64,000 bases of DNA from Trichoplax sp. H2 (taxonomy: Eukaryota; Placozoa; Uniplacotomia; Trichoplacea): NCBI GenBank assembly GCA_003344405.1, contig NOWV01000002.1:186001-250000 (forward strand), in the 5' to 3' direction. A program made the position numbers and the translations under genes. The notes under the pieces were generated by a model. The model did no database searches. It was not told the origin of the DNA and worked only from the letters and a program-made list of their open reading frames with translations. Below are positions 44,183 to 56,961 of this stretch, one piece after another. Each line of letters opens with the position of its first letter. Position 1 is the first letter of the stretch.

Positions 44183-45492
44183 AAAGTCACAGAATAGAAT
44201 TTCAGCTGCATCGCGATGTTTGTGGTTTATGAATGTTATTATGAAACGTAAATATCCATCTATATTTTCCAACCACTGACACATTTTAAGTTGTTTCCAT
44301 CTACAGTACATATACATTGTTTACGGATCTATACCTTGCAATGTGACAGTCTTGCACTGGCATTCCTCAAATAATGAGACAATAATATAAAAGATTGTGG
44401 AAAAATTACCGTTACTGTAGCACGTTATTGTATTTTGTGGTTAAAACCTACCTTTAGCGATGTGTTCAGTGAACTAGAAGGCTTGGCATGTAACAATTTA
44501 TGCTTTCAGATTTTTAAGTATTATGATCATAATGGATATTACGGAAATTGCTTTCATTTTACTTCCTGCTATGTTGTAGTAACTTGATCGTTTTAGAATT
44601 GGAGAATAAATATCTTTAAAAATCGTACTGTGGTTGTATCTATCAGATTCGCCCGTTTGATTGATTTATCTTATGCGTTCAGCGCAATTTTATGATCGAT
44701 ACAGTTTCTGATATCATGCATTCAAACCAACATACCATACCAATATTAGAATTCATTGACTTGAAAAAATTTACTACTGAAAAATAACTAGTTTGCTTCA
44801 TTTCAATTTCGGCGTTGCAAGTTACAACCGACCTATTTGGACTTTATTCTATTCATCATATCGAACTAGAAGTGCATTACATTTGTGATAAAAAGTATTT
44901 ATTCTGCCAGTGTGTACAAAGCGTAGGCATGAGATAGTAAAAATTTTATCCTCACTTTAAAATTTACAATAACTGTTGGAATCAATTGACAGTTACTTAT
45001 GTAAAAAAATAGAATGATGCAAAATTTAAGCTCGCTGGGGATCTTAACAAATTAATATTACACAATGTATAGAACAACTTTATCGCCAAAATATAAAAAT
45101 GGCAAAATCGAGGATTTGCAATCCCAACTGATGCCGTATTAGTATAAACTTTTTAAGGTACAGTACTAGATATCGTTAAATCATTTTTAATGTAGTATGT
45201 TCTACAATTTCAATCATAAATATAAGCATCGCCAATTAAATTGTGATAAAGATCATACTGTAAACAGAGCAACCAATTTTTTCTAATACGTCATACGCAG
45301 ATTCTCTAAAAAAATACTTTTACGCTTGATAGTAAAAACTTGGAAGAACATTAATACACCAAATACTGCATGAGTATACGGTATAGTCGAGATCTGCATA
45401 AATCGGTGGTTAGTGCAAATCAATAACGTCAAATATATTGTAGTAGGAGTGGATCTTTCTTTAGGATGTTCATCTGGAAGTTGGTATTTTCC
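44183..45492. other. Convergent spacer COX4 / coiled-coil gene
   Basis: AT-rich 3' flank of both neighbours. The COX4 AATAAA lies at 44605-44610. No exon chain seen. The short frame at 44132-44317 is antisense to the last COX4 exon. Confidence 0.4.
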
Positions 45493-48400
45493 TCACACCT
45501 GTAAAAAGGAATAAAAACGATGAGAATTTAGAAATAATTATATGTAATAGGATAATTGGCCTCAAAAAATCCAAATAATAGCAGATCGTAAAAGTAATGT
45601 TACTACTGCAAATGCTGCCTATTATTTAGAAATTCTAATTAAATACAACAGGTTGGTATTTCTAACTTACTTATTAGTATTTACAAAAAAGGGTTTGAAT
45701 ACATGTAGAGGAACATTAGTCTGCGGATCGCTACTTAGCTCCCTGCAGGAGAAAATTGTAATGAGAAGTGATATTAATAAACGCAATTAGAAATCTTTTA
45801 TGGTTTTAGCACTGATAAAAGAATTTTAAGCTTACTCTATCTCCCGTCGCAATTTGTCTATTTGATTTGATAATTCATTTTCTTCTTCTTTTTGAAGTCG
45901 AATTTCCTATCCAGAAAACAATTTTATATGTTAAAGCTTCCGTGTAGAAAAGAGCTTTCATGTAGATAATCTATTTTAGAATGCAGCAGATATTAGTTTT
46001 ACCTGCTTTACGGCGATATTTTGTAATGCTAATTCTTTAACACCTTTTGGCATAGAATCGATTATCCGCTAAAAATAACAACATAACAACAACATGGAAT
46101 CAGCTCCTTCATGATCAATAGTATATGTTTGTTTACTTATGCATATTATCAAAGTCAAAAAGCTTATCGATAAATCTTACATCTGTTATATCTCCTAGTA
46201 ATGTTTCTGTCGCTTTGCCTTCGTCTAAGTGCAGCTTTGTACCTTCTATACCAATTAAACCATTTAGATTCCCTAATTCGCTCTAAAATTTAAAGAAAAA
46301 GTATGAGTATAATTATATAAGTATCCAACTGATTTGGTATATTTTAGATTAAGTCATAGCGCAGACCTCTTGTTCTTGACGTAAACTATCAATTTGATGC
46401 TTTAGTTCGAGTATTTTCATGGCTTTTACAGGATAATCTTTGTCCTATATCAAAAATGTAATAGTACTGTCTAGTAATAATCTAAAATACATTACAACAG
46501 GTGTTAGCTCGAAATTGAAGTCTGTAGTCTATATTTCATTCACCTTATAAGTTAGCAATGTCCTTAACTGCACATTTTTCTTCCCTAGAACCGCCTCCAA
46601 ATCACCAAGGCGCATTTCTAGGTCTATGATAAGATAATATTTGATACATGAGCGGATAGTCTTTGTCATAACTTATTTGCAATCAAGAGTTGCGAATTAA
46701 CCTGATAATTCTTTATTAGCTTTCTGCTTTGCCACATTTAGCCTGTCTTGTGCTGCAGCTTTATCTTCGTCATATTTAGAATATATAGATGACATTGCGC
46801 CCTATTGCAATAAACATCCATGTCATGTATTACTTATAAATTAAAATTTAGGTAGAAGTTTTAAAGATATCGCATTTATTAAAATATTTAATTCTTACCC
46901 TAAACATTTGATATCTTTGTAACAATTTCCGTACTTTTCCATACTATGTAAAAAAGGGTAATACAGTGGTATACAGTATTAGTGGTGAGCTAGTTTAAAC
47001 TTTGAATATGGCACTGCCAAGCCTATTTACCGCTTCTTTTTCTATTTCATTGATCTCGCCTATAAGTCGGCTGTTTTCATTTGTTCTTTAATTTTAAATT
47101 AAGGCAAAATGTATAAAGTATATATATGTACTATGTCCATTTTATCTTGCTTTATCAATATCTCTTGTAGATTTGTATTTCACAACTAATTCAGCGATAA
47201 CTATAGTATAATCAAATACGGTGAGTCCTATCCTGTACTACATACAGTGAAATTAATATACTGTAGTAGGAATAAACATACTGCCTCTGCATACTTTAGA
47301 TACACAGTATTTGCATTTCACTTCAGAATTAGCGACGTACCATTATATATATATATATATATAAGTTTCACTATTTAGCAGAAATGTAAGAATATATTCT
47401 GCTGGTTCATCAGCAATACTTGCAAAAGTAGTTATATACTTGTTATACTGCAATGGGCTCGTGAAAAATTATGCCACCGGCATCCTACCGCAGATATCAA
47501 ATGGTATACGCCTATCAAGTTATATCCACAATGGGTTCCACACTATAGCTGTTTAGTCAGAACGCAGGCCGTTGCCCTAGCAACGGCCATGCATTACGGC
47601 TACATTCTATGGTTTTCTATCTAGTGCTTTACCACGGACTTCTATGCACTTATATGCAAATACTGTACTTCAGTGTAGCATTCTATACTTCTACTTGATA
47701 CTGAATAATATATACATTCCGCCGTAGTTGTAAAATAGGATCGTAATTTAAAATAATTTAGGATACAAATAAGAATATCGTTGTTGTTGTTCAGTGATTC
47801 CTTTTTCCGCTATTTTAATTTGAGTCTATAAATTAAAAAAATTGAAATACGTCATTCAACTAAATATGTCAATAATTTCTGCCTTTCATTCAGAAATTAT
47901 AGACACTATCGCTATTCGAGAACATATAATTTTACACATTTAGGAGCTGACTATAGTTCCAAAGTACGACATGAACTAAACGGAATAGCACAGTAGTAGC
48001 TATGATTTGCAATCTAATATTGTCCCGAAATACTGGTGCCGACGATATCAATTATAAAAATATGAGAGAACCCAAGCATAATGCGTTTTGTAGCAGATTA
48101 ATATGTTAGTAAGAATCAGAATAAATTCAAAATCCAAGATCATAAATAAAGTATCATAAGCTATCGGATTCGGAGTCATGATTTACTCGAAATCGGCGTT
48201 CATCATGTATTTACTATTTACAACGGGAAGGACACACGGCATGTAATGATAATACTTCACTTTTGAATTAATATATAATTTGTGTTAAGGATTACTTTGA
48301 TATAAAGCTAACCTGTAATAATGCGACTTCTTTCAATTTTCTTTCTAAAACGACACTGAGTGGAATCTCATCTCGCTTGATCCAAGAGTGATAACAGCAC

Positions 48401-48708
48401 ATGAGTGAACAACTTTCTCCTGCCCGTTTTTTATCATGCACTTGCGTTAGGTTTGATTGAATATTTCTTTCAACGACATTATTAAGCGCTGGAAGTTGAA
48501 CTCTGCGAGTGGTGTGTTTCTGGCTCTTACTTGTCGAGCCTAATACGTCCCTGATATAACGATTGTTTGATATTGCCTTAACGTCTTCATTATTCCATCT
48601 CGAAAATATTTTGTCGTTCGATTTAACACTTCTTTGCCAATTGTGTGGGGAATAACCAGAAATAACGCTTTTTACAGATGCCATGCTATAACTTTCATTA
48701 AAATACAA
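45493..48708 (-). CDS. Coiled-coil protein, C20orf96/DUF4618-like
   Basis: Twelve exons: 48708-48313, 47825-47767, 47085-47031, 46943-46899, 46801-46702, 46623-46544, 46444-46367, 46282-46181, 46068-46003, 45906-45836, 45742-45685 and 45498-45493. The last holds one codon plus the stop. Phases agree; 371 aa, or 363 from the in-frame ATG at 48684 (MASVKSV), which is the likelier start. The first ~110 residues are basic and unstructured. The rest is almost continuous coiled coil (for example ENSRLIGEINEIEKEA, LEMRLGDLEAVLGKKN, EEENELSNQIDKLRREIEEL). KDKDYPVKAMKI and the tail DPQTNVPLHVFKPFF resemble the two short conserved motifs I recall for DUF4618 (EYP and CTPD), to which human C20orf96 belongs. 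That assignment is from memory and moderate. A ciliary or basal-body role is possible but not shown. Confidence 0.75.
47344..47363. repeat. TA dinucleotide microsatellite in intron
   Basis: About ten TA units inside the second intron of the coiled-coil gene. Likely polymorphic in length. Confidence 0.85.
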
Positions 48709-50711
48709 ACACTAAATGATACTGATCTATTATGATGCCTATATATACGCGTATAAAAAAATAGACAAAATTAACCATAGATCATAACGTGAGAGATTAC
48801 TTTTTACCAAGATATAAAAGTAAACTATTATGCACAGTAACGAGTAAAATTGCTGTATTTATACTTGTAAATGCTGAATAATACAGAACAGTGTATGTGT
48901 TTAATGATTAGCAACAGTTAATATGAGAGCAAACTATATTTACTGCATTTAATACGCAAGTCTACGATGTTGGGGGCCAGACAACCAGACTTCTGGACTA
49001 AAGTTGTTTGTATAGTGGTCTACTCATCGCCAAGATTTATGATGCACTAAGAATAGCTAGTGCTGATATATTTAATGCAATGTTGATGGAAACCGACTTC
49101 AATAGTTATCTCGATTTTCATTTTACCCATATTACAAAATTGGATTATGCATTTATCAAATATTATTTGACATTCAATCCATTTTTCTTCGGATCATAAA
49201 ATAGAGAGCATTGATCTGTCAAGTTTACCGTCCACGAACATGTTAAATCTTTATGCTAAAAGAGTACGAAAGGGAAAGCGTTGATCTAACAATCTTTAAT
49301 GAAGCAATGTCTTATTATTAATTATATATAAGTGTTAATATATACAGTGTACGCGTATTGTACTTAAGAATACTTCGACAGGAAATTATTAGAGACTATC
49401 AAGAATTGATGTATTAAATATGACTGAATTTATATAATTAACCACCATATGGATGTCTTTTAATGTAATATCATGGCGTAAAATATATCTAATCCATGTA
49501 TGGACGGTTTACAGTGGAATATTTAATAATTTCCATTATAAATTAAAAATGAAATCCTTATTTTTGTTTGTCGATCTAGATCTGTCAGTTTACTAAGTGC
49601 TGAAAGAATTTAGAATATATACTGGTGAAGAAAAAAATAGCTAGTAATGAATTTTACAGACATATTCATAGTGATACATTTTAAAAAAACTGTACGAATC
49701 TTTCTGATCTTTCACTACTAAAATTAGCCCAACAAAAGCTTTATGATGTGCCTAGCAAAATACATAATTCTAGCTTAATACAGGTAAAATCAAAAACAAA
49801 ACTATTTCGAGTGACATAATTAGTAACACCAGTTTAATGTAGTTAGAGACGATTAGAGCTAAAAAGATCAATAATTATAATAGATCTCCATTCAGTAAGA
49901 TTAATAGACCAGCAGCTTTATACTTTTATTAGCCAAAAACGCATATTCAGCACTCATATAGTTTGAATCCATTAAAACTATGACAAATGATAGAAATGTC
50001 TAAGCCACTAGAATAGTGGGGAAAATTCGTGAGACTTGCCTTTAGTATTGAAACAGTATCACTATAGTTGTCCCCATTAAGTGATTACTGCACTTGGCCA
50101 CTGTCTTCCTCGCTACTACTTCTACCACTATAATTTAATGACTTGTATATAAAATGTGTACTTATTCAATATTTCTGTACGACAAATGCGTAAATAGGTA
50201 AATCTCTAGCTATTAAAGGTATTATACATTTAAGATATACAGATTTTTTTACAGTACTGATAGTTGATTACAATTTATCGTCAAAAAAATGATTACTTAG
50301 AAGTAGTTACTTCAAGGCAAAATTTCGGAAATAATCTCACGATAGCAAAAATCTTACGCATGGTACGTTATTTACTTTCTTACATTACTTCACAATCAAA
50401 ATATAACCTGTGGGTAGCGCTACAGCAAGGGAAAATCAACATAGAATAATGCATTGTATAAAAACATAATCGACTTAAATAGTCAATGTAGAACTCCATT
50501 TCAAAATACCCATCAAGACATAAAATTAGCGACTCAGTATTATGACATATTCGACTTAGCAAAAATTTTCCATATTAGAGTAGTATGCAGGTTCAATTAA
50601 ACTCCAATTTTTATCAGGATGGTTCTCGCAGAATCGTAATATGCTACCATTGACTATGAAAATTACAGGCATGTAGAATCTTTGATGATATAAACAAAAA
50701 AGATCAATACA
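48709..50711. other. Intergenic, coiled-coil gene to FAM192A
   Basis: Promoter side of the minus-strand coiled-coil gene and 3' side of FAM192A. Open frames at 49008-49199 and 50264-50449 are short and of no known family. I see no splice-supported exons. Confidence 0.4.
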
Positions 50712-52863
50712 TTAATCATTTTCTTCAGAGCTACTAGAATCTGAGTAAACACCAATGCCAGGAATAGCAATAGCAGTTTCATCCGGTGGACTCGAGGTAG
50801 TTGTCGGCTTGATTTTTTTGGCATCAGATTGTCTAGTATCTGTAAATAGCGAATATAAATGTATCCCATAAAGTAATATTATTAAATTAATTTAATAAAT
50901 CCGATTTTAAAGAATAATTATCGAGCTAAAAATAGTAATGATTGATTGTCACTATTAGAATGGTAGTAGGAAACCAACCAGAATCAATGGGCTTTGATTC
51001 TGTCTCTTCAAAGCTCCTAATAATTAGCACAAGATTTTAATTTTGAAATCAAATATACTTTAAAGAAAACCTTATCATCAATGTAAGCGCATCCTTTTAG
51101 CTTGGAAATGACATAGCAAGCTGATTGCAGTGCTTACAATTTTAAAATAATTATTTAATCTAATAAGGAAACTGATTGATTTATATATGAATAAAAGTAG
51201 ATAAATAATACCACGCTACAATCATATTTACCTTTTCCTCTGTCTAACTAATCCTGATAGCAATTGGGACTGCGTTTTCTTGTTGTTCTTTATAATCTCA
51301 GGAGGATACGATTTGTGAGTTTCGACTATAGGTTTATTATCAACTTCCTTAGAAGCTAACGAGCTAACAGCTTCATATACATTTATTAAGGTCTCTATTG
51401 TAGGTTGTATTTAAAATCTATATTTCTATGAAAGTAATCAGTTTGATGCAAATATTAAGTTGAACATCTTACTATCTGCAGCGTAATGGTAGACGCAAAA
51501 TTTTAGCAGGTTAAAAATATATGTAGAATGTAATAAAGGATATTCTAAATTTTTTAACGTCTTCTATCTCTCGCTGCCATTGTTGCACCTCTAAATCAGC
51601 TTGTAATTGATTTGAGTTATCTAAAAAATCGGCTTCATCGTCGTTTAGGCCGCGAATCATGTTTTCTAGATTTTAAAATGGTTGCAATAAAGGATATTTA
51701 GAACAGATAAGAACAGATAATATTAAAGTAACTACTCAAGTTATTGAATTTATATCACTCTATTTTCACTCAAGCCAGCAAGATTGCTGAAATAAAACTA
51801 CAGAAGTAGTAGAGCAATAAATTTGTAAGATACTGTAGTAATAATTTACATGCTATGTAATACTGGCTATATTATTACACGCATTTGCACTCATTCTGGG
51901 CTTTTGTATAATCAAGACTACGAAACTGGTAATTTTGCTGCCTAATAAGGAATTTAATTCTATATGCGAAGCTTTTACGTACTGAATTTAAATTGTTCAT
52001 CCCATTCTTCTTGTTTCTTAGTTTTTTGTTCTTGTAATTGTTCATACAACGATCTCCTGTCAGTTAATTCCTCTGGTCGATCTGCAGATAGGACTTGATA
52101 TTAGTACATTGCATACTGCTACATCTATGGATTGCATTGAAGGAAGTCAACTAGTCAAGATAATTTTCAGAGTCTATAGCAGTAAAAGTATAATGCGACC
52201 CATAAATATGATACGCCATGAACCGTAGGTCGAGATACAGTGGCATTTATCTTACACAAATAGTAAGGGCTGTGATTTGAAGGTATAATATCTAATTGAT
52301 GAGCACAACAATGCTGCATGAAATCCTTAGGATCAACATAAGTTGTATAACCCCAGCTACCTCGATTTCCCATCTTACTAATAAGTTAGCTAATCGTTAC
52401 AGTAAAAACACACTAAGTATGAGTATAAGTATTGCAAGATTTAATCCTCCAGCGATTGATTGGCTTTCATTCTGTTACTGCAAGGCATCCATCTTGGGAT
52501 CAGAATAATTTTGACACTCGATTTGATTAGCAATAAGTCATCATTCAATACGTACACACACTGATTACTGCAGAAGCACTAAGCCACCAAAGCATAGCAA
52601 GGTACCATGATTAGTAATTTCGTGCTCATTATGTTGATACAATCTTTATACATTTATTGCCTGCTTGAAATCAGTCAATCCAGTGATAATGAATGATTCT
52701 TTCTCTTTGACTTACCAATAACAGATTTACTACTTTCATCTTTAACTTTCTTCCATTCTTCCTCACGCTTACGCCTGAGGTCTTCTAACTCGGTTTCTGT
52801 CACGAAGGATTTCAGTTGTCCCTTGGCGCTGGCATTCATGCCTTCTTGACTGAAATAACTCAT
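50712..52863 (-). CDS. PSME3IP1: FAM192A/PSME3IP1 (NIP30) homologue
   Basis: Nuclear protein that in mammals binds the PA28-gamma (PSME3) proteasome activator through its C-terminus. Exons: 52863-52716, 52081-51983, 51665-51559, 51392-51232, 51016-50979 and 50839-50712; 681 bases, 226 aa (human 254), phases consistent. The N-terminal NIP30 domain is clear: FVTETELEDLRRKREEEWKK, RSLYEQLQEQK, EWDEQFKFKNMIRGL and DEADFLD. A charged linker and a basic stretch follow (SGLVRQRKR). The C-terminus IAIPGIGVYSDSSSSEE matches the acidic, serine-rich PSME3-binding end (human has IPGLGAYSGSSDSE). The 38-base fifth exon was found because the phases of its neighbours required it. An alternative ATG at 52878 adds five residues. 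Confidence 0.92.
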
Positions 52864-53922
52864 TGTAATGCGATACAAAAGGCAATTCCCAATATCTTTA
52901 GCAAGGTAATATCATCAAGATGTCTATAGATTATCGATTCAATAGAAATTAAGGGATATAATGCAATACGATCAGATTTCCATTAAAAATAGTCCACAGC
53001 CATCTTCTACAACTTGCTGCAAGACAACCGCGACTTAGGAACTGAAGGTTGAGTACCTGTACAGCCTACAAGTACTGAGATTGCATGTCTAGCAGTGCCT
53101 GTATGCCAATCTATGCCCAATGCTGTGTTGTACTGTATGAAAATAGTAAACGTGTACAAGACCTTTAGTCCAATGCTCCATTGGATGTCCGGAGAGACGG
53201 ATGCGCATTACTCCATGAGGGCAGGAACCTTTTTCAAGTCCCTTGATCAGGGTCTAGCTAGTCCGGTCCGGTCCGATCCGGTCCAGCATTCGAGCCTGGT
53301 TCAGCTCTCATCTTGAATGGTTGGTAGCTGCTGCAGCTTGCTTTAATCGTTGAATTTCTCCATTTCTAACTTGGCTGCGATTTATAACTCGGTAATATGC
53401 CCAAGAATCTTATTTATCACTATGTATAGCTAGTAATAATCTTATTAGTATAGTTGCAAACTACTGTACTGCTGTTGGTAGTGAAAATGGATCGAACTCT
53501 ATCTGTACCCACAACGCCATGATGCAAATACAGGGCTACCCTTGCAGCCCTATGGAGCAGTTGGCGTACATTGTCAGCGCCAGCAATATGAAATTCTGCA
53601 ATCTAAAAATCGAGCTATTAACTCTCGAATTGCTTAATCGTAGCGTTTTAAATGAAATTCTAAGTAATATTCAACATCAGTTGGATCAGTTAGCATGTAG
53701 AATTGGCAATACTATTTTACAGATTATTCCTAGGATTGAGAAATACCGCTTGACCTTTTGATAATACACGTATGCTTAGGCATATGTAAACTGCGATCGA
53801 CTTAATTCATCAAGACTTGTGGTAGATGAAATCATTCATTTTTTCATTTTCGGATCTAGGTGAAAACCTTCCTATATTAACTGCAATCAAAGGATAAAAC
53901 AGAAACCTTCTATAAGCGTAGA
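52864..53922. promoter_or_regulatory. Divergent region FAM192A/HIBCH
   Basis: About 1.06 kb between two divergent starts, so it should contain both promoters. It includes a short GTCCG-type tandem repeat at 53261-53284 (GTCCGGTCCGGTCCGATCCG then GTCC). It also holds an 80-codon open frame listed separately. The middle part is less AT-rich than the gene-poor regions. Confidence 0.45.
53519..53761 (+). CDS. Possible small unidentified ORF upstream of HIBCH
   Basis: An 80-codon frame with several ATGs, balanced composition and a leucine/isoleucine heptad-like stretch (NLKIELLTLELLNRSVLNEI), suggesting a short amphipathic helix. It lies 161 bases before the HIBCH start and could be an independent short gene, an upstream ORF in the HIBCH leader or chance. 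No family recognised and no splice partners found. Confidence 0.2.
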   Translation: MMQIQGYPCSPMEQLAYIVSASNMKFCNLKIELLTLELLNRSVLNEILSNIQHQLDQLACRIGNTILQIIPRIEKYRLTF

Positions 53923-56145
53923 ATGCAATTCCAAAAAGTTTCATTACGTAGAACCGGCTTATTCGGAACCTGTAATCAACGACTTCATAATATTTACAAT
54001 CATTTGCTAAATTCCAACTGCAAAATGTCTACATCTGGTCAGCGTTTTGCTGCAGCCAATGATGAAGCTATTCTGGAAGTACGAAATAAAGTTGGGTTGA
54101 TAACGCTAAATCGACCCAAGGCATTAAATGTATTAAGCTTGAATATGATCAATACTATTTATCCCATTATGATGGAATGGGATAAAGATCCTAATGTCCA
54201 GGTAATAGTTATGAAAGGTGCTGGCAAGAAAGCTTTTTGTGCTGGTGGTGATGTTAAATCCCTCGTTGGCAATCGGCCCCTAAGCAGGGAGTTCTTTCCT
54301 ACAGAATATCGTTTGAATAACTTAATTGGTGAGATGAATAATATTACATTGTTGTGTTTAAATTTTGAATCGTCTCTAGTTTAATTGAACATTGGCCTTT
54401 TATTCCCACTTATAACTTTTATTAATAGTTTAAGATAGAAACCCCATTTTAACTAAACTAACAAAGATTAATATCATATACGACCTATAAATCGCTATCG
54501 TCGGATTCTGTATGAGCAATTCATTGACCAAGATATAACATTGCAGTAATACACTATGATTAGGTCATTAAATACGTACGTGCTCAAGACCTACTCCATT
54601 TTCAGCCCCGATAAAACTTGTACCATAAATCACCATAAGTACTGTATCCTCTTCTATTGTCGTAAATCCTATAGAAGCAATTCATAAATGGTAACACCAT
54701 CTTAATGTCAACACTTTGATTAGATCAGTTAACGCCTGTTTTAGACCTTGAAAAACTTTTCAATTTCTAGCGTATGATAACTGGTATGAGCAGGATGTCA
54801 TCTTTCTATATGCAATTGTAGGCATTTTGAAGACTCCTTATGTAGCCTTTATCGATGGAATAACTATGGGTGGTGGTATTGGTTTGTCAGTTCACGGTCG
54901 CTATCGTGTTGCAACAGAACGTACATTATTTGCTATGCCCGAAACAGCTTTGGGTCTACATCCGGATGTAGGAGGATCGTACTTTTTACCACGGTTGGAA
55001 GGCAACTTGGGCATGTATTTCGCTCTCACTGGTGAGTATACTCGTAATTTAGTTTCATCATTTTGATTGAAATTGACAGTGAGCACTATTTAGTTGTATT
55101 TTTGATCAGAGGTTATCTCTGCAGTTGTTGATAGTGGTAATATTATATTATTTACAAAATAATTAGTCTATGATAGAATGAATTTGTTCTCGTTTAATTA
55201 TACTATGTTATACGCGTAGTATAGATTAGTAAACTTGGTTTTAAATTGTTATTTGACAGGGCAAAGAATGAAAGGTAGAGATGTGTATTTTACTGGAATT
55301 GCTACTCATTATGTTGGGTCACAAGATATTAACGAATTAGAATCAAAACTTATCAATCAACCAAGTATTACAAATGATGTGGTTCAAGAGATTCTTGATC
55401 AGTATCATAAGAAGGTAAGAGCATAAATGATAGAATGACGTATGTCATAGCTAGAAAAAATGATTGATAAAAATTCTCGCGGAAAAAGTACCCTTGTAAA
55501 GTTGCAATTTTTCGATATTTTAGCGTAGATGGCTGTATACTGAGTGTATAGATTGAATCTATCTTTATAATTATAAATTATAACAGTTTTACTCATTAGG
55601 AGATCATAAAATAATAGGGAGCTCCCTCTGCGTTTTATATCTTGCGTTAACGCATTAGCTACGTTCAATGTTCTTTTACCGTCTTATAACAAACATTACA
55701 ATGTCATTCGTCTTTGTACCGTAAAATGTAGCACGAGGGTGGAGAATTCTCATTTGCTCAGCATATGGACAAAATTAACGAATGCTTCAAAGGAGAAACT
55801 ATAGAAGAAATATTTACTCTATTAGAAAAAGATGGCTCAGAGTGGGCTATGAAATGCCTCAACCATTGTCGTAAGATGTCACCTAGTTCAATGAAAGTAA
55901 CTATTCGTGCACTGCAGGAAGGAGCTAAAGCGCCTTCCTTAGCTGATGCGTTGTTAACAGAAAATCGCATTTGTCAGAGAATGATGGAAACAAAAGATTT
56001 CTATGAAGGAGTTAGAGCTATATTAATCGATCGTGATAATAATCCAAAGTGGGATCCTGCAACGTTTAAAGAAGTGACTGATGAAATGGTCGATGCTCAT
56101 TTTCAACCTACTACTGACGGAGATGTAATATTGCCAAAGCAGTGA
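53923..56145 (+). CDS. HIBCH: 3-hydroxyisobutyryl-CoA hydrolase
   Basis: Mitochondrial crotonase-fold hydrolase that releases 3-hydroxyisobutyrate from its CoA ester in valine breakdown. Exons 53923-54328, 54822-55031, 55260-55414 and 55732-56145; 1185 bases, 394 aa (human 386), phases consistent. The first ~34 residues are basic with few acids ([15 protein letters not shown]), fitting a presequence. A second in-frame ATG at 54025 marks the usual mature start. Family motifs: [27 protein letters not shown] (oxyanion hole), [19 protein letters not shown] with Glu176 and HPDVGG with Asp184 (aligned with catalytic Glu169/Asp177 of human), [35 protein letters not shown] and [19 protein letters not shown] at 56453-56458 is a likely poly(A) signal. 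Convergent with KCC. Confidence 0.95.
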
Positions 56146-56961
56146 CTGTTATAAATTTTGTAGTCATGAATGTATCAGTGATAAGATTAGCTGGCATCTT
56201 ACTTCAAAGATGTTGGTATCATCCTTATTATGGTTAATATTTTACTATCTTATGAAGGTACTTCTTAATTACGGTATCAATAGAAGCATGCAATTATTCA
56301 TATGCAACGTGAAGAAAATTGTAATGCATACTTGTCAACTAATAATATATCGTGTGCATTATACTTGCCAATTGCAATTTCATTATGGCGAACCTGCTTT
56401 TAAAATTTTCAATTTTTCGGGTGCAATAGCTAATGATGGTGATAACTTCGATAATAAAGTTTCACAGTAAAAGATATCTGAGTGAGTCTTTCTAATAAGT
56501 GTCTTTACAAGACAATTTTATTGACGACAAATCGATGTAGATATAAATAGAAGACTAAGAATTGTTTCAACACTAAAAATTCACATGTTTAAATTCATGG
56601 CATTCGTTCCTTTCGGTATTGCATTACAGTATGTAAAAAAGATATGTTGGTGAAAGTATATCGCCAAACGAAAACACATCAACCAATAAATTCCAGGTTA
56701 ATAAATGATATACGAGCAGTATAATTAATACTTCTTACTAGAGGATACACCTCAGTAATTTGAAGTATAGCCTTCTAGCATGCAAACGCTATCGCAATTA
56801 GATCATACCAATATTTATCTAATGGAAAATATCACGCTATTATACTCTTTTCTAATTAAAATAACACCAAAATTTTCATACTTGATACGGTATTATAAAA
56901 ATTGATACGTGAACTTTACAGTATGATCTGTTACGATCCATCTATGATTATAATTAAAGAT
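56146..56961. other. Convergent spacer HIBCH/KCC
   Basis: Contains the HIBCH poly(A) hexamer at 56453-56458 and presumably the 3' UTRs of both genes. The 86-codon frame at 56210-56470 lies in the HIBCH 3' UTR and has no recognisable domain. Confidence 0.45.

Noticed and set aside
56210-56470. 86-codon frame after HIBCH
   Set aside because: It lies in the probable 3' UTR before the poly(A) signal and has no recognisable domain.
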